Below are positions 43,165-51,746 of a stretch of 64,000 nucleotides of DNA, piece after piece. The notes beneath the pieces are model-generated. The model was not told the DNA's origin and did not search any database. It saw only the letters and a list, made by a program, of their open reading frames with translations. The translations under genes and the position numbers were made by a program. Origin of the DNA: Rhodoblastus acidophilus (GTDB lineage: Bacteria; Pseudomonadota; Alphaproteobacteria; Rhizobiales; Beijerinckiaceae); NCBI RefSeq assembly GCF_025961575.1, contig NZ_JAOQNX010000026.1, forward strand, positions 16,120 to 80,119, read 5' to 3'. Within the stretch, counting starts at the first letter, position 1. Each line of letters opens with the position of its first letter.

Positions 43165-44211
43165 ATGACCGTCAAGAGCCCGCGCAATTTCTTAAAACCG
43201 CTCGCCATCGGCGCCCCCGAGCCCTATCGCGAGCTGCCGGTGCGGGTGGAGCGCATGATCCATTTCGTCCCGCCGCATCTCGAAAAAGTGCGGGCGAAAA
43301 TCGGCGACATGATCCCGACCGTCGACGTGATCCTCGGCAATCTCGAGGACGCCATTCCGGCGGACGCCAAGGAGGCGGCGCGCAAAGGTTTTATTGAGAT
43401 GGCCGCCGCGCACGACTACGGCTCGACCGGCCTGTGGACGCGCGTGAACTGTCTGAACTCGCCCTGGGCGCTCGACGACATCACTGAGATCGTCGCCGCG
43501 GTCGGCGACAAACTCGACGTGATCATGCTGCCCAAGGTCGAGGGCCCCTGGGACATTCACTATCTCGACCAGCTGCTGGCGCAGCTCGAAGCGCGGCATC
43601 AGGTGAAAAAGCCGATTCTCATCCACGCCATTCTCGAGACCGCCGAAGGCGTCAAGAATGTCGAGCAGATCGCCCTGGCCTCGCCCCGCATGCACGGCAT
43701 GAGCCTGGGACCGGCGGATCTCGCGGCCTCGCGCGCCATGAAGACCACGCGCGTCGGCGGCGGCCATCCCGAATACAAGGTCTTGGCCGATCCGGAAGGC
43801 TCGGCGCCGCGCGCCGTCTATCAGCAGGACCTCTGGCATTACACCGTCGCCAAAATGGTCGACGCCTGCCAGAGCGCCGGCATCAAGTCCTTCTATGGCC
43901 CGTTCGGCGACATCGCCGATCTCGCCGCCTGCGAAGTGCAGTTCCGCAACGCCTTCCTGCTCGGCTGCGCCGGCGCGTGGTCGCTGCATCCCAACCAGGT
44001 CGCCATCGCCAAACGGGTGTTTTCGCCCGATCCCAAGGAAGTGGCCTTTGCGAAAAAGATTCTGGAGGCCATGCCCGACGGCTCCGGCGTCGCCATGATC
44101 GACGGCAAGATGCAGGACGACGCCACCTGGAAACAGGCCAAGGTGATGGTGGACTGCGCCAAGCAGGTCGCCGCCAAAGACCCGGAATTCGCCGCCGCCT
44201 ACGGGTTCTGA
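43165..44211 (+). CDS. mcl: Malyl-CoA lyase, Chloroflexus-type MCL (348 aa)
   Basis: HpcH/HpaI-type aldolase cleaving malyl-CoA (and probably beta-methylmalyl- or citramalyl-CoA) to acetyl-CoA or propionyl-CoA plus glyoxylate. Start ATG 43165, AAGGGAG upstream. Conserved: LGNLEDAIP with an acidic metal ligand, [42 protein letters not shown] and GAWSLHPNQ. From memory the order of blocks, the 348-residue length and the end ([14 protein letters not shown]) match the trifunctional MCL of Chloroflexus rather than the shorter MclA of Methylobacterium. A serine-cycle or ethylmalonyl-CoA role is inferred. Confidence 0.88.
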   Translation: MTVKSPRNFLKPLAIGAPEPYRELPVRVERMIHFVPPHLEKVRAKIGDMIPTVDVILGNLEDAIPADAKEAARKGFIEMAAAHDYGSTGLWTRVNCLNSPWALDDITEIVAAVGDKLDVIMLPKVEGPWDIHYLDQLLAQLEARHQVKKPILIHAILETAEGVKNVEQIALASPRMHGMSLGPADLAASRAMKTTRVGGGHPEYKVLADPEGSAPRAVYQQDLWHYTVAKMVDACQSAGIKSFYGPFGDIADLAACEVQFRNAFLLGCAGAWSLHPNQVAIAKRVFSPDPKEVAFAKKILEAMPDGSGVAMIDGKMQDDATWKQAKVMVDCAKQVAAKDPEFAAAYGF

Positions 44212-44231
44212 GCGGGCGACCAAAAATGGCT

Positions 44232-44260
44232 AAGCTCCCGGTTCGCCGGGAGCTTTTTTT
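44232..44260 (+). terminator. Terminator of mcl
   Basis: AAGCTCCCGG (44232-44241), loop TTCG, CCGGGAGCTT (44246-44255), then TTTTT. Perfect 10-bp stem with an extra-stable UUCG loop. Confidence 0.95.
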
Positions 44261-44323
44261 GCGCCGCATTGACTCATCGGAGCTTGAGATTAAGATTTCC
44301 TGCTGAAGCAATGGGGAAGCGCG

Positions 44324-44665
44324 ATGGGCGAAGCGATGAAACCCAGGGCGGCCAAATATGGCATCGGCGAGGTCGTTAAGCACCGCAAATATCCATTTCG
44401 CGGCGTGATCTTCGACATCGACCCGGTATTCGCCAATTCGGAGGAATGGTGGCTGTCGATCCCCGAGGACGTTCGCCCGTCCAAGGACCAGCCGTTTTAC
44501 CATCTCTACGCCGAAAACGCGGAAACCGAATATACCGCCTATGTCTCGGAGCAAAACCTGCTGCCCGACGACAACGAGACCCCGCTGCGCAACCCGCAGG
44601 TGGACGTGGTCTTCCTGCGCAGCCCAACGGGACGCTATGTGAAGCGCTGCCAGGTGATGAACTGA
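44324..44665 (+). CDS. hspQ: Heat-shock protein HspQ / YccV-like (113 aa)
   Basis: The HspQ family binds hemimethylated DNA in E. coli and specifically tunes Lon degradation. FAKYGIGEVVKHRKYPFRGVIFDIDP-like start (KYGIGEVVKHR, GVIFDIDPVF), then WWLSIP, QPFYHLYAEN, YVSEQNLLPDD and GRYVKR are typical. ATG 44324 follows GGGGAAG; a start at the fifth codon, also Met, is possible. A separate unit after the mcl terminator; no heat-shock promoter was recognised here. Confidence 0.9.
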   Translation: MGEAMKPRAAKYGIGEVVKHRKYPFRGVIFDIDPVFANSEEWWLSIPEDVRPSKDQPFYHLYAENAETEYTAYVSEQNLLPDDNETPLRNPQVDVVFLRSPTGRYVKRCQVMN

Positions 44666-44717
44666 GGCGCTGACGCCACAATTACGAGCGTATCTCGCAA
44701 TCCATCGAACCCCATGT

Positions 44718-44823
44718 CGTCATGGCCGGGCGTCGTCCCGGCCATCCACGTGGCGCGGCCGCGCGAGCTCGTCGCATGATCCTGGCGGCTTCGCGTGGAT
44801 ACCCGGGACGACGCGCGGGCATG
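44718..44823. repeat. Intergenic inverted-repeat element of the GGCCGGGACGACG type
   Basis: 44718-44750 (CATGGCCGGGCGTCGTCCCG, then GCCATCCACG) and 44793-44823 (CGTGGATACCCGGGACGACG, then CGCGGGCATG) are imperfect inverted copies with a 42-base middle. Dispersed elements of this pattern are common between genes in Rhizobiales. Confidence 0.7.
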
Positions 44824-44846
44824 GAGCAAACATCTGTTCGCCAAAC

Positions 44847-44878
44847 AAAAAGCGCCCGGATCGCTCCGGGCGCTTTTT
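44847..44878. terminator. Bidirectional terminator between hspQ and the IalB-like gene
   Basis: AAAAAGCGCCCGGA (44847-44860), loop TCGC, TCCGGGCGCTTTTT (44865-44878): perfect, with A and T runs that serve both strands. Confidence 0.95.
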
Positions 44879-44898
44879 CCAATCGATGTCCGCGACGC

Positions 44899-45615
44899 TT
44901 ACTTCGGCGCGGCGGGCGCAGCGGCGGCCGGCTGCTGCGATTCGAGTTTTTTCCGCTCTTCCTCGGCGCGCTTCTGCAGCTCTTCGGCGAGCTTCTTCTG
45001 CTGCTCTTCCAACACCTTGGGATCGACCGCCGGGCCGTCGAAGGCGGCGCCGAAGCCGGCGAGCGGCAGGTTGAACACCACTTCCATATTGGCCTGGTTC
45101 TTCACCGAGACCGCCATGTTCGTGCCCTTCTTGGCGGCTTCGATCGTGTCCTTCTTCACCTTGGCTTCGGCGAAGCAGCCGTTGGGGAAGCAGATTTCAT
45201 AGGCGCCTTCGGCCACCGGGCCCTTGTCGATGGCGAAGCGGAAGCCCGGGCGCAGCATCAGGCCCACCGGCATCAGGAAGCGCACGATCTTGGTTTCGTC
45301 CCCCTTCACGTCATAAACGGCGAGCGCCAGAACCGGCGGCTGGTCGGCCTTGGCGCCGAAGTCGCGGGTCGTGTAGCAGATTTCCTTGCCCGCGGCCTGG
45401 TCCTTGCCGCAAACCTTGGTCCATTGCGGCTGGGACGGCTGCAGGTCGACCTTCATCGGACCCTGCGGGGCGGCGGGCTGGCCAGCCGGCGCGCCGGGGG
45501 CCGGGGCGGCGGGCGCCGCGGGGGCGGCAGGCTTCTGCGCCTGGGCGAAGGCCGGCGAGGCAAGCAGGGCGCCCGCGACCAGAGCGGCGGTAAAGCGGGA
45601 CGAAGACAGAGACAT
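44899..45615 (-). CDS. Invasion-associated locus B (IalB) family protein (238 aa)
   Basis: Periplasmic protein with signal peptide (residues 1-25, cleaved after AFA-Q). A Pro/Ala-rich linker follows (about 28-55). The IalB-like domain carries WTKVCGKD..GKEICYTTRDF, LALAVYD, LMLRPGFRFAID and the Cys pair in YEICFPNGC. A charged helical tail (LEEQQKKLAEELQKRAEEER) ends in an Ala/Pro run. Start at 45615 with AAAGGA 7 bases upstream. In free-living Rhizobiales this family probably has an envelope role unrelated to invasion. Confidence 0.85.
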   Translation of the reverse strand: MSLSSSRFTAALVAGALLASPAFAQAQKPAAPAAPAAPAPGAPAGQPAAPQGPMKVDLQPSQPQWTKVCGKDQAAGKEICYTTRDFGAKADQPPVLALAVYDVKGDETKIVRFLMPVGLMLRPGFRFAIDKGPVAEGAYEICFPNGCFAEAKVKKDTIEAAKKGTNMAVSVKNQANMEVVFNLPLAGFGAAFDGPAVDPKVLEEQQKKLAEELQKRAEEERKKLESQQPAAAAPAAPK

Positions 45616-45845
45616 CCAAAATCCTTTCACTGATCCTCACAAGGCCGCATCCACGCCGCCGGCAAGTTATCCCGCGCCGGAACTGTCGCGTGCGTTCCAA
45701 GCGGGGCGCGCGCTCTTCGCCCCCAAATGGGGCGATAAATTGACGGCGCCTTCATATCCCCTTCGCCCCGGTTTTGCCAGCAGCCAATTTTGCTAAAGCC
45801 GTCGAATTTCTGGCCTTGTCGCCGCGCTTCCCCTAAGCTTTCGAA

Positions 45846-47669
45846 ATGTTGCGGTTTTCGCACAGGGCTTTCGCGCTGGCCTGCGCGCTCTCTTTCGCCG
45901 TCCCGAACGCATCCGCGCGGGCGCAGGAGGGCGCCGCGCGAATCACCCATGGACTCGCCATGCACGGCGCGCCCGCCCTGCCCCCGGACTTTAAAAATTT
46001 TCCCTACGCGGACCCCGAGGCGAAAAAGGGCGGCGTGCTCAAACTCGGGGCCTACGGCGCCTTCGACAATCTCAACCCGTTTGGCGTCAACGCCGGCTCG
46101 ACCGCGCAGGGCCTGATCGGCCCGGTCTATGAAAGCCTGATGGCGCGCAATCTCGACGAGCCCTTTTCCCTCTACGGCCTGGTGGCGGAAAGCATCGAGA
46201 CCAACGAGGTCCGGGATTTTGTCATCTTCCGCCTGAACCCTCGGGCGCATTTTTCGGATGGCGCGCCGATCACAGCCCGCGACGTGCTGTTTTCCTTCAA
46301 TGTGCTCAAGGAACACGGCCGCCCGCAAACCCGCGCCGCTTTCGGGCTGGTCGCCCGCGTCGCCGCGCCGGACGACCACACGGTGCGCTTCGACCTGACC
46401 GGCGCGGACGATCGCGAATTGCCGCTGATCCTGGCGCTGATGCCGGTGCTTCCGTCGCACGCGCTCACCGAAAAAATCTTTAGCGACAACGGCCTGACCG
46501 TCCCGCTGGGCTCCGGCCCCTACAGAGTGACGGAGGTCAAGCCGGGCGAAAAGCTGGTGTTGACCCGCGACGAGAATTATTGGGGCCGCGACCTGCCATC
46601 GACGCGCGGCTTCGCCAATTTCGACCGCGTCGAGTTTTTGTATGGCCGCGACGACAACGGCCTGTTCGAGGCGTTCAAGGCCGGCCTCATCGACGTCCGC
46701 ATGGAGAGCGACCCGCACCGCTGGGCCAAGGCCTACGCCTTCCCCGCCCGAGAACGCGGCGAGGTCCTGGTCCAGGCGCTGCCGCTCGGCGGCCCCAAGG
46801 GCTTTGAGGCGATCGCCTTCAACACCCGCCGCGAGATTTTTACCGACCCGCGCCTGCGCGAGGCGCTGGCGATGATGTTCGATTTCGAATGGATCAACGC
46901 CAACCTTTTTGACGGCCTGTTCACGCGGACCAAGAGTTTTTTCGACCAGTCGGAGCTTTCGAGCGCCGGGCGGCCGGCGAGCGCAGCGGAACTGGCGCTG
47001 CTCAAACCCTTTCCCGGCGCGGTGCGCGCTGACATTCTGGCGGGCGCGTGGGCGCCGCCGGTTTCGGACGGCTCGGGCCGCGACCGCCAGATCGCGCGCC
47101 GCGCGCTAGTCCTTGCCGAACAGGCGGGCTGGCGGATGGAACAGGGTGCGCTGCGCAGGGATGGCCAAGCGCTGGCGTTCGAAATCATGGTGCAGACCCG
47201 CGACCAGGAGCGCATCGCCCTGAATTATGCCGGGCAATTACGCCGCATCGGCGTGGAGGCGCGGGTGCGCCCGGTGGATGAGGTGCAATTCCAGCGCCGG
47301 CGGCAAAAATTCGATTTCGACATGACCTTCGCGCTCTGGCAGGCCTCGGCCTCGCCCGGCAACGAGCAGCGCAACCGCTGGAGCGCCGAGGCCGCGGATC
47401 GCGAGGGCTCCTACAATTTTTCCGGCGCGAAAAACCCGGCGCTCGACGCGCTGATCGCGGCGCTGGTCGCCGCCGACACCCGCGAAAAATTTGTCGCCGC
47501 CGCCCGCGCGCTCGACCGGGTGTTGCTGTCAGGATTTTACGCGGTCCCGCTGTTTCACCGCGACGCCCAATGGGTGGCCTGGCGGCGCCGCATCGGATTT
47601 CCGCCGAATCTACCGCGCTACGCCCAGCCTCTGTTCGACGACGCGCTGGAAACGTGGAGCTTGCGCTGA
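45846..47669 (+). CDS. Peptide/oligopeptide-binding protein of ABC transporter (SBP family 5, YejA-like)
   Basis: 607 aa with a signal peptide (residues 1-25, after ARA-Q). YADPEAKKGGVLKLG, FDNLNPFGVNAG, YESLMARNLDEPFSLYG and NPRAHFSDGAPITARDVLFSF are typical of the YejA-like branch of SBP_bac_5. No permease or ATPase genes (yejBEF) follow; instead a patatin gene starts 26 bases later. The protein may serve a transporter coded elsewhere. Confidence 0.88.
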   Translation: MLRFSHRAFALACALSFAVPNASARAQEGAARITHGLAMHGAPALPPDFKNFPYADPEAKKGGVLKLGAYGAFDNLNPFGVNAGSTAQGLIGPVYESLMARNLDEPFSLYGLVAESIETNEVRDFVIFRLNPRAHFSDGAPITARDVLFSFNVLKEHGRPQTRAAFGLVARVAAPDDHTVRFDLTGADDRELPLILALMPVLPSHALTEKIFSDNGLTVPLGSGPYRVTEVKPGEKLVLTRDENYWGRDLPSTRGFANFDRVEFLYGRDDNGLFEAFKAGLIDVRMESDPHRWAKAYAFPARERGEVLVQALPLGGPKGFEAIAFNTRREIFTDPRLREALAMMFDFEWINANLFDGLFTRTKSFFDQSELSSAGRPASAAELALLKPFPGAVRADILAGAWAPPVSDGSGRDRQIARRALVLAEQAGWRMEQGALRRDGQALAFEIMVQTRDQERIALNYAGQLRRIGVEARVRPVDEVQFQRRRQKFDFDMTFALWQASASPGNEQRNRWSAEAADREGSYNFSGAKNPALDALIAALVAADTREKFVAAARALDRVLLSGFYAVPLFHRDAQWVAWRRRIGFPPNLPRYAQPLFDDALETWSLR

Positions 47670-47695
47670 AGCCTGCGCAAACCCATTTGGAGGGG

Positions 47696-48655
47696 ATGGA
47701 TTTCTTCAAAAAACTGAAAAGTCGCACGCCAGGACCTGGCCGGCCCTGGCCGCCCGCGCGGCTTGCCCTCGCCTTGCAAGGCGGCGGCTCCTTCGGCGCC
47801 TTCACCTGGGGGGCGCTGGAGCGCCTACTGGAAGAGGAGGCGATTTCCTTCGACGCGATCTCGGGCGCGAGCGCCGGCGCGGTGAACGCCGTGCTTCTCG
47901 CCTCGGGCCTCGCGTCAGGCGGCCGTGACGGCGCCCGCAAAGTCCTCGAAGAATTCTGGACCCACGTCAGCCATCCCAACCTGTTCCTGCCGATCGCGCA
48001 TCTGCCGCTCGACTTCATGACCAAGGCGCTGACGCCCTACCAGTTCAATCCCTTCGACCTCAATCCGCTGCGCGACGCGCTCAACGCCCATGTCGACTTC
48101 GAGCTGTTGCGGAAGGCGAACGGCCCCAAGCTTCTGATCGGCGCCACCCGAATCTCCGACGCCGGCCTGCGCATTTTTTCGCGCGGCGAACTGACGGTGG
48201 ACTGCGTGCTGGCCTCGGCCTGCCTGCCGCTGTTGCAGCACAGCGTCGAGATCGACGGCGAGCATTATTGGGACGGCGGCTATGTCGCCAACCCGCCGCT
48301 GACCCCGCTGGTGGTCAAGACCGAGGCCAGCACGGTGCTCATCGTGCAAATCTCGCCCAAACGCGCCGATGGCGCGCCGCGCAGCCGCGCCGACATCGAG
48401 CGGCGCATCGACCAGATCAATTTCTGTTCGACCCTCGACCGCGAAATCGACGCCATCCGGCAATTGGCGCCGCTATGCGCCGCCGGCGACGCCTCCGGCA
48501 AATGGGCGCGGCTGCGCCTGGATCGGATCGCCGCCGAAAACGAGGTGGAGGCCCTGGCGCAGCAGAGCGCCGGCAACCTGAGCTGGTCGTTCGTCAGCAA
48601 GCTGCGCGAGGCCGGACGCGCCGCCGCCGAGGGGTGGATCGCGCAGGAGGCCTGA
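47696..48655 (+). CDS. Patatin-like phospholipase (319 aa)
   Basis: Start ATG 47696 directly after a strong TTGGAGGGG site, not the upstream frame. Oxyanion loop LQGGGSFGAF (about 28-37), nucleophile motif GASAG with Ser59, and DGGYVANPPL with the dyad Asp. Probably a lipid acyl hydrolase, cytosolic (no signal peptide). It is translated in an operon with the YejA-like protein and overlaps the next gene (ATGA). Confidence 0.88.
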   Translation: MDFFKKLKSRTPGPGRPWPPARLALALQGGGSFGAFTWGALERLLEEEAISFDAISGASAGAVNAVLLASGLASGGRDGARKVLEEFWTHVSHPNLFLPIAHLPLDFMTKALTPYQFNPFDLNPLRDALNAHVDFELLRKANGPKLLIGATRISDAGLRIFSRGELTVDCVLASACLPLLQHSVEIDGEHYWDGGYVANPPLTPLVVKTEASTVLIVQISPKRADGAPRSRADIERRIDQINFCSTLDREIDAIRQLAPLCAAGDASGKWARLRLDRIAAENEVEALAQQSAGNLSWSFVSKLREAGRAAAEGWIAQEA

Positions 48656-49119
48656 TGGATTCGGACTTCGGCTTCTACCTGCACATGGGCGTCGACGCGC
48701 TGCTGGTCGCCTTTGTCGCGCTCGCCTGGGCGGCGCCGCACATCGAACGCGCTTTTGGTCGAGGCGGCGGGCGCTGGCGCGATCTCGCCAAGAACTATCC
48801 AGCCTCAGGTCCCGCGCCGAAGGAGGTTCGGCCTCGTCAAAGCCTGATGGTCGGCCCGGTGCTCTACCGCGACTGCATATCGGTGGGCGCCGACGATACC
48901 GGGCTTTATCTGGCGCCGGGCCGCCCGCTCTCCTTCGCGCTCAAGCACAACCTGCGCATCCCCTGGCCGGAGATCGTCAAGACCGAGCCGGCGAAAGTCT
49001 TATGGGGCAAAGGAGTGACCCTGTTCATCGGCGCCCCGGCGCTGGCGACGCTCACCGTGAAGGCGGAGCTGTTCGAAAAACTGGTTCGGCCGAGGCTCGC
49101 GGGTCAGGCGCGACAATAA
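48655..49119 (+). CDS. Membrane-anchored hypothetical protein (154 aa)
   Basis: ATG overlaps the patatin stop (TGATGA). One N-terminal helix (about 9-26) anchors a soluble part with alternating strands (LMVGPVLYRDCISVGADDTGLYLAPG...LRIPWPEIVK), which has the look of a PH-like/bPH2 beta barrel: a strand, DDTGLYL, and IPW before a turn. No firm family assignment. The coupling suggests it works with the patatin. Confidence 0.65.
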   Translation: MDSDFGFYLHMGVDALLVAFVALAWAAPHIERAFGRGGGRWRDLAKNYPASGPAPKEVRPRQSLMVGPVLYRDCISVGADDTGLYLAPGRPLSFALKHNLRIPWPEIVKTEPAKVLWGKGVTLFIGAPALATLTVKAELFEKLVRPRLAGQARQ

Positions 49120-49210
49120 CCCGCAGGCCCGCGCTGACGAAAAACCAGTTCAGCCAAAGCTTGCGCTAGGGTAGACGTGTGCACCGGCACACGAAACAGG
49201 AGACTTCCCC

Positions 49211-49408
49211 TTGGACTCGCAATTCGGCATCGGCGTGACGCCGCAAACCCTCAGCCTGCTCCAGCTTTTTGCTGTCCTGCCTCTGGTCATCGGCCTGCTC
49301 GCGTCGTTCAAGATGAAGAGCAAGAAGGGCACGGTGCTGGTGTCGGGCTTCGTGCTTTACCTGCTCGTCCAGGGCTTCCTGTACTTTTTCGTCCACGCGG
49401 CCGCCTGA
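49211..49408 (+). CDS. Small two-helix membrane protein (65 aa), TTG start
   Basis: The frame starts at TTG 49211, eight bases after AGGAGA, which decides the start; no ATG is near. Two hydrophobic helices (about 12-32 and 41-62) are separated by a basic KMKSKKGT loop. Followed by a perfect terminator at 49447-49470. Function unknown. Confidence 0.6.
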   Translation: MDSQFGIGVTPQTLSLLQLFAVLPLVIGLLASFKMKSKKGTVLVSGFVLYLLVQGFLYFFVHAAA

Positions 49409-49446
49409 TCCGGGAACCGTAACGCGGCCTTGGCTGTTTTAGGAAG

Positions 49447-49470
49447 AGCGGCGGCGACCCGCCGCTTTTT
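49447..49470 (+). terminator. Terminator after the 65-aa membrane protein
   Basis: AGCGGCGG (49447-49454), loop CGAC, CCGCCGCT (49459-49466), then TTTT; the outer TTAGGAA/TTCCTAA adds to the stem. Confidence 0.9.
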
Positions 49471-49484
49471 CCTAAGGAATGGTC

Positions 49485-50036
49485 ATGGCCCAAACATTTG
49501 TCACCCTGCTCGGCAGCCTGCGAAAAGCGTCCTTCAACGCCGGGATCGCCCGCGCCCTGCCCGCCTTGGCGCCCGAGGGGGCGACGATTTCCCCGCTCGG
49601 ATCGGTCGGCGATTTTCCGCTCTACGACGCCGATCTGCAGGCCGAAGGATTTCCGCCCGCCGTCTCAGCGATGGGCGAGGCGATCCGCGCCGCCGACGGC
49701 GTCATTATCGTTTCCCCGGAATACAATTATTCGATCCCCGGGGGCCTCAAAAACGCCATCGACTGGCTGTCGCGCCTCCCGGAACAACCGTTCAAGGGCA
49801 AGCCCGTCCTGATCCAGAGCGCCTCGCCCGGCGCGCTCGGCGGCGCGCGCATGCAATATCAATTGCGCCAATGTTTCGTGTTTCTTGACGCGCGTGTGTT
49901 CAACGCGCCCGAAGTGATGGTCGGCGGCGCCATGGCGAAATTCGATAAGGACAGCGGCGACCTCACCGACCAGGGCACCAAGGATTTTATCGGCAAGCAG
50001 CTGGCGGCGTTTGCGGCGTTTGCACGGGTTCGCTAA
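49485..50036 (+). CDS. NADPH-dependent FMN reductase-like flavoprotein (183 aa)
   Basis: Flavodoxin-like fold. LLGSLRKASFN at the N-terminus binds the FMN phosphate; IIVSPEYNYSIPGGLKNAIDW is the hallmark SPEYN.S.PG.LKNA.DW motif of ChrR/SsuE-like reductases, and SASPGALGGARMQ follows. ATG 49485 (AAGGA 6 bases away) is preferred to 49479, which sits right on the ribosome site. Substrate may be quinones, chromate or azo compounds. Confidence 0.9.
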   Translation: MAQTFVTLLGSLRKASFNAGIARALPALAPEGATISPLGSVGDFPLYDADLQAEGFPPAVSAMGEAIRAADGVIIVSPEYNYSIPGGLKNAIDWLSRLPEQPFKGKPVLIQSASPGALGGARMQYQLRQCFVFLDARVFNAPEVMVGGAMAKFDKDSGDLTDQGTKDFIGKQLAAFAAFARVR

Positions 50037-51133
50037 GTCGGAGCCTCGGTGGGCGAATTGGGTCCGAGCCGCTTGCCGAGCGCAATGAACGGTTTCTCGA
50101 TGACAAAATAGGTGAGCAGAGACAGGCCCAGCGACGGCAAGAAGGCAAACAGCAAAGCGCGCACGAAATTGGACATGTGCAAGCCCCATTGGTCGACCGC
50201 CTTGAAGAGGACCATGCCGACAAACAGGTGCAACAGATAAAGCGAGTAGCTCGCCGAACCCAGCGTAGCCAGGCCGCGGCCGATCGCTCCGGGAACTCCG
50301 CCGGCCGCGTGGAAACCGACGATCATCGCCGCGAACAGCAGGGCCTCGACGGTGAATCCGAACATGTTGAGCGGATATTTTGACGGATCGAACACGGCGA
50401 TCCACGCCGTCAAAAGGCCCACGGCGCAGGCGGCCACGGCGAAGCCAATCGGCTTGGAAATTCTGTGGCGAATCGCACAAAACGCGGCGGCGCCCGCCAT
50501 GCCGATCAGGAATTGGTCAAGGCGGCCGAGCATGGTGTGATAGAGATTGTCATAAATTGATGGCGTCCAGAAGCCGAGCAGGAGCCGGAACAGGACGGTC
50601 ACGAGCACCAGGCCGCCAATCCGGCGCCAGTCGTAGGCGGGAATAGCCGCGATCAGCAGCGGGAACAGAAGGTAGAACTGAAACTCCACGCCGATGGTCC
50701 AGATCGGTCCGACCGGCAAGAACTGGTTCCCGAAGCCGGTGATCGGGTCGCCGGTGTTGACCTGGAACAGAGCGAACTTCAGGAAGGTCTCGGCGGTCCA
50801 CGATGGACGGATCTGCGCCATCAGCAGAAACATGACAACCAAGTACATCGGCAGGATGCGGAACGCGCGCTTGACGATGAACCTGCCGTAATTCACGGGC
50901 AGCCGCCCCGCGTCGAAGATCATCGAAAACAGGAAGCCCGTCAGGACGATGAACAGAGATACGCCTACGCCGCCATGCGCCAGCCAGAGGTCGCCGATGT
51001 AGCGCAGGCCGGTCGCGTTCGCGGGAATGTCGTTGAAGGGCTTGAAGTGGTAGAACAGCACCACTGTGGCGGCGACAAATCGAAGTTGGTCCAGGGCGGG
51101 GCTGTAGGACCATTTAGGTGATGAAATCGCCAT
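50033..51133 (-). CDS. Acyltransferase 3 family membrane protein (366 aa)
   Basis: OafA/YrhL-like integral membrane O-acyltransferase with about ten helices. The N-terminal block LRFVAATVVLFYHFKPFN carries the conserved His in helix 1, and LFIVLTGFLFS helix 2. Such proteins acylate lipopolysaccharide or exopolysaccharide. The end overlaps the end of the FMN reductase gene by four bases, in opposite direction. Confidence 0.88.
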   Translation of the reverse strand: MAISSPKWSYSPALDQLRFVAATVVLFYHFKPFNDIPANATGLRYIGDLWLAHGGVGVSLFIVLTGFLFSMIFDAGRLPVNYGRFIVKRAFRILPMYLVVMFLLMAQIRPSWTAETFLKFALFQVNTGDPITGFGNQFLPVGPIWTIGVEFQFYLLFPLLIAAIPAYDWRRIGGLVLVTVLFRLLLGFWTPSIYDNLYHTMLGRLDQFLIGMAGAAAFCAIRHRISKPIGFAVAACAVGLLTAWIAVFDPSKYPLNMFGFTVEALLFAAMIVGFHAAGGVPGAIGRGLATLGSASYSLYLLHLFVGMVLFKAVDQWGLHMSNFVRALLFAFLPSLGLSLLTYFVIEKPFIALGKRLGPNSPTEAPT

Positions 51134-51205
51134 GGGTTCCCGATTCTGACATCATCAGAAGCCCAGTAGGCGGCCGAGTTTCCGAATGTCAAGCCGCAGA
51201 CACGC

Positions 51206-51655
51206 TCAAGGCGCGCTCTTCCCCGCTTCGCCGGGCTCGCCGCGCAGGGTGGTGACCGCCGCGACCTCCGTCGCCGTCGTCCCCCCAGCTTTCGCTTCAT
51301 CCGCCGCCCCCGTCTCGGCGGCGCCCAGGCTTTTCAGCCGCTCGACGCGCCAGGCCAGCACGACGCGGGCATAGACGCCGAAGGCGTAGCCCAGGCCAAC
51401 CAGCACGGTGAAGGCCAATAGCTCCACCGGGAAGACGCCCAGCGCGCCCTCCATTTTGCCGGTGCCGGTGCTTTCCGCATAGATCAGGTTGGAGAGGTTG
51501 GCGAGGCCGGCCGCCGGCAGCAGCAGCCAGTAGAAGCGCACGGCGAGCAGGCCGATCAGGAATCCGAACACGAGAGCGCCGAAGCCGAGCCCGTCGAAAA
51601 GATGGACGCCGATCACCGAAGCGGTGAGGGCGATGAAGCGAATGACCATAAGCAC
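51206..51655 (-). CDS. Membrane protein of unknown function (149 aa)
   Basis: Four hydrophobic segments are visible (about 3-22, 24-44, 47-62 and 75-97), then a charged helical cytosolic tail rich in Ala, Thr and Glu. GTG 51655 with GGAG 8 bases upstream is the likeliest start; the frame could also begin at ATG 51649. No recognised domain. It sits between an acyltransferase and an alpha/beta-hydrolase gene on the opposite strand. Confidence 0.6.
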   Translation of the reverse strand: MLMVIRFIALTASVIGVHLFDGLGFGALVFGFLIGLLAVRFYWLLLPAAGLANLSNLIYAESTGTGKMEGALGVFPVELLAFTVLVGLGYAFGVYARVVLAWRVERLKSLGAAETGAADEAKAGGTTATEVAAVTTLRGEPGEAGKSAP

Positions 51656-51746
51656 GGGGGGCACTCCGAACAATTGGCGAAAATGTTTGCGTTTCGACTC
51701 AGGGCTTATGTAAGAAAGCGCGACGCGCCCTCATATAGGAAATAAC

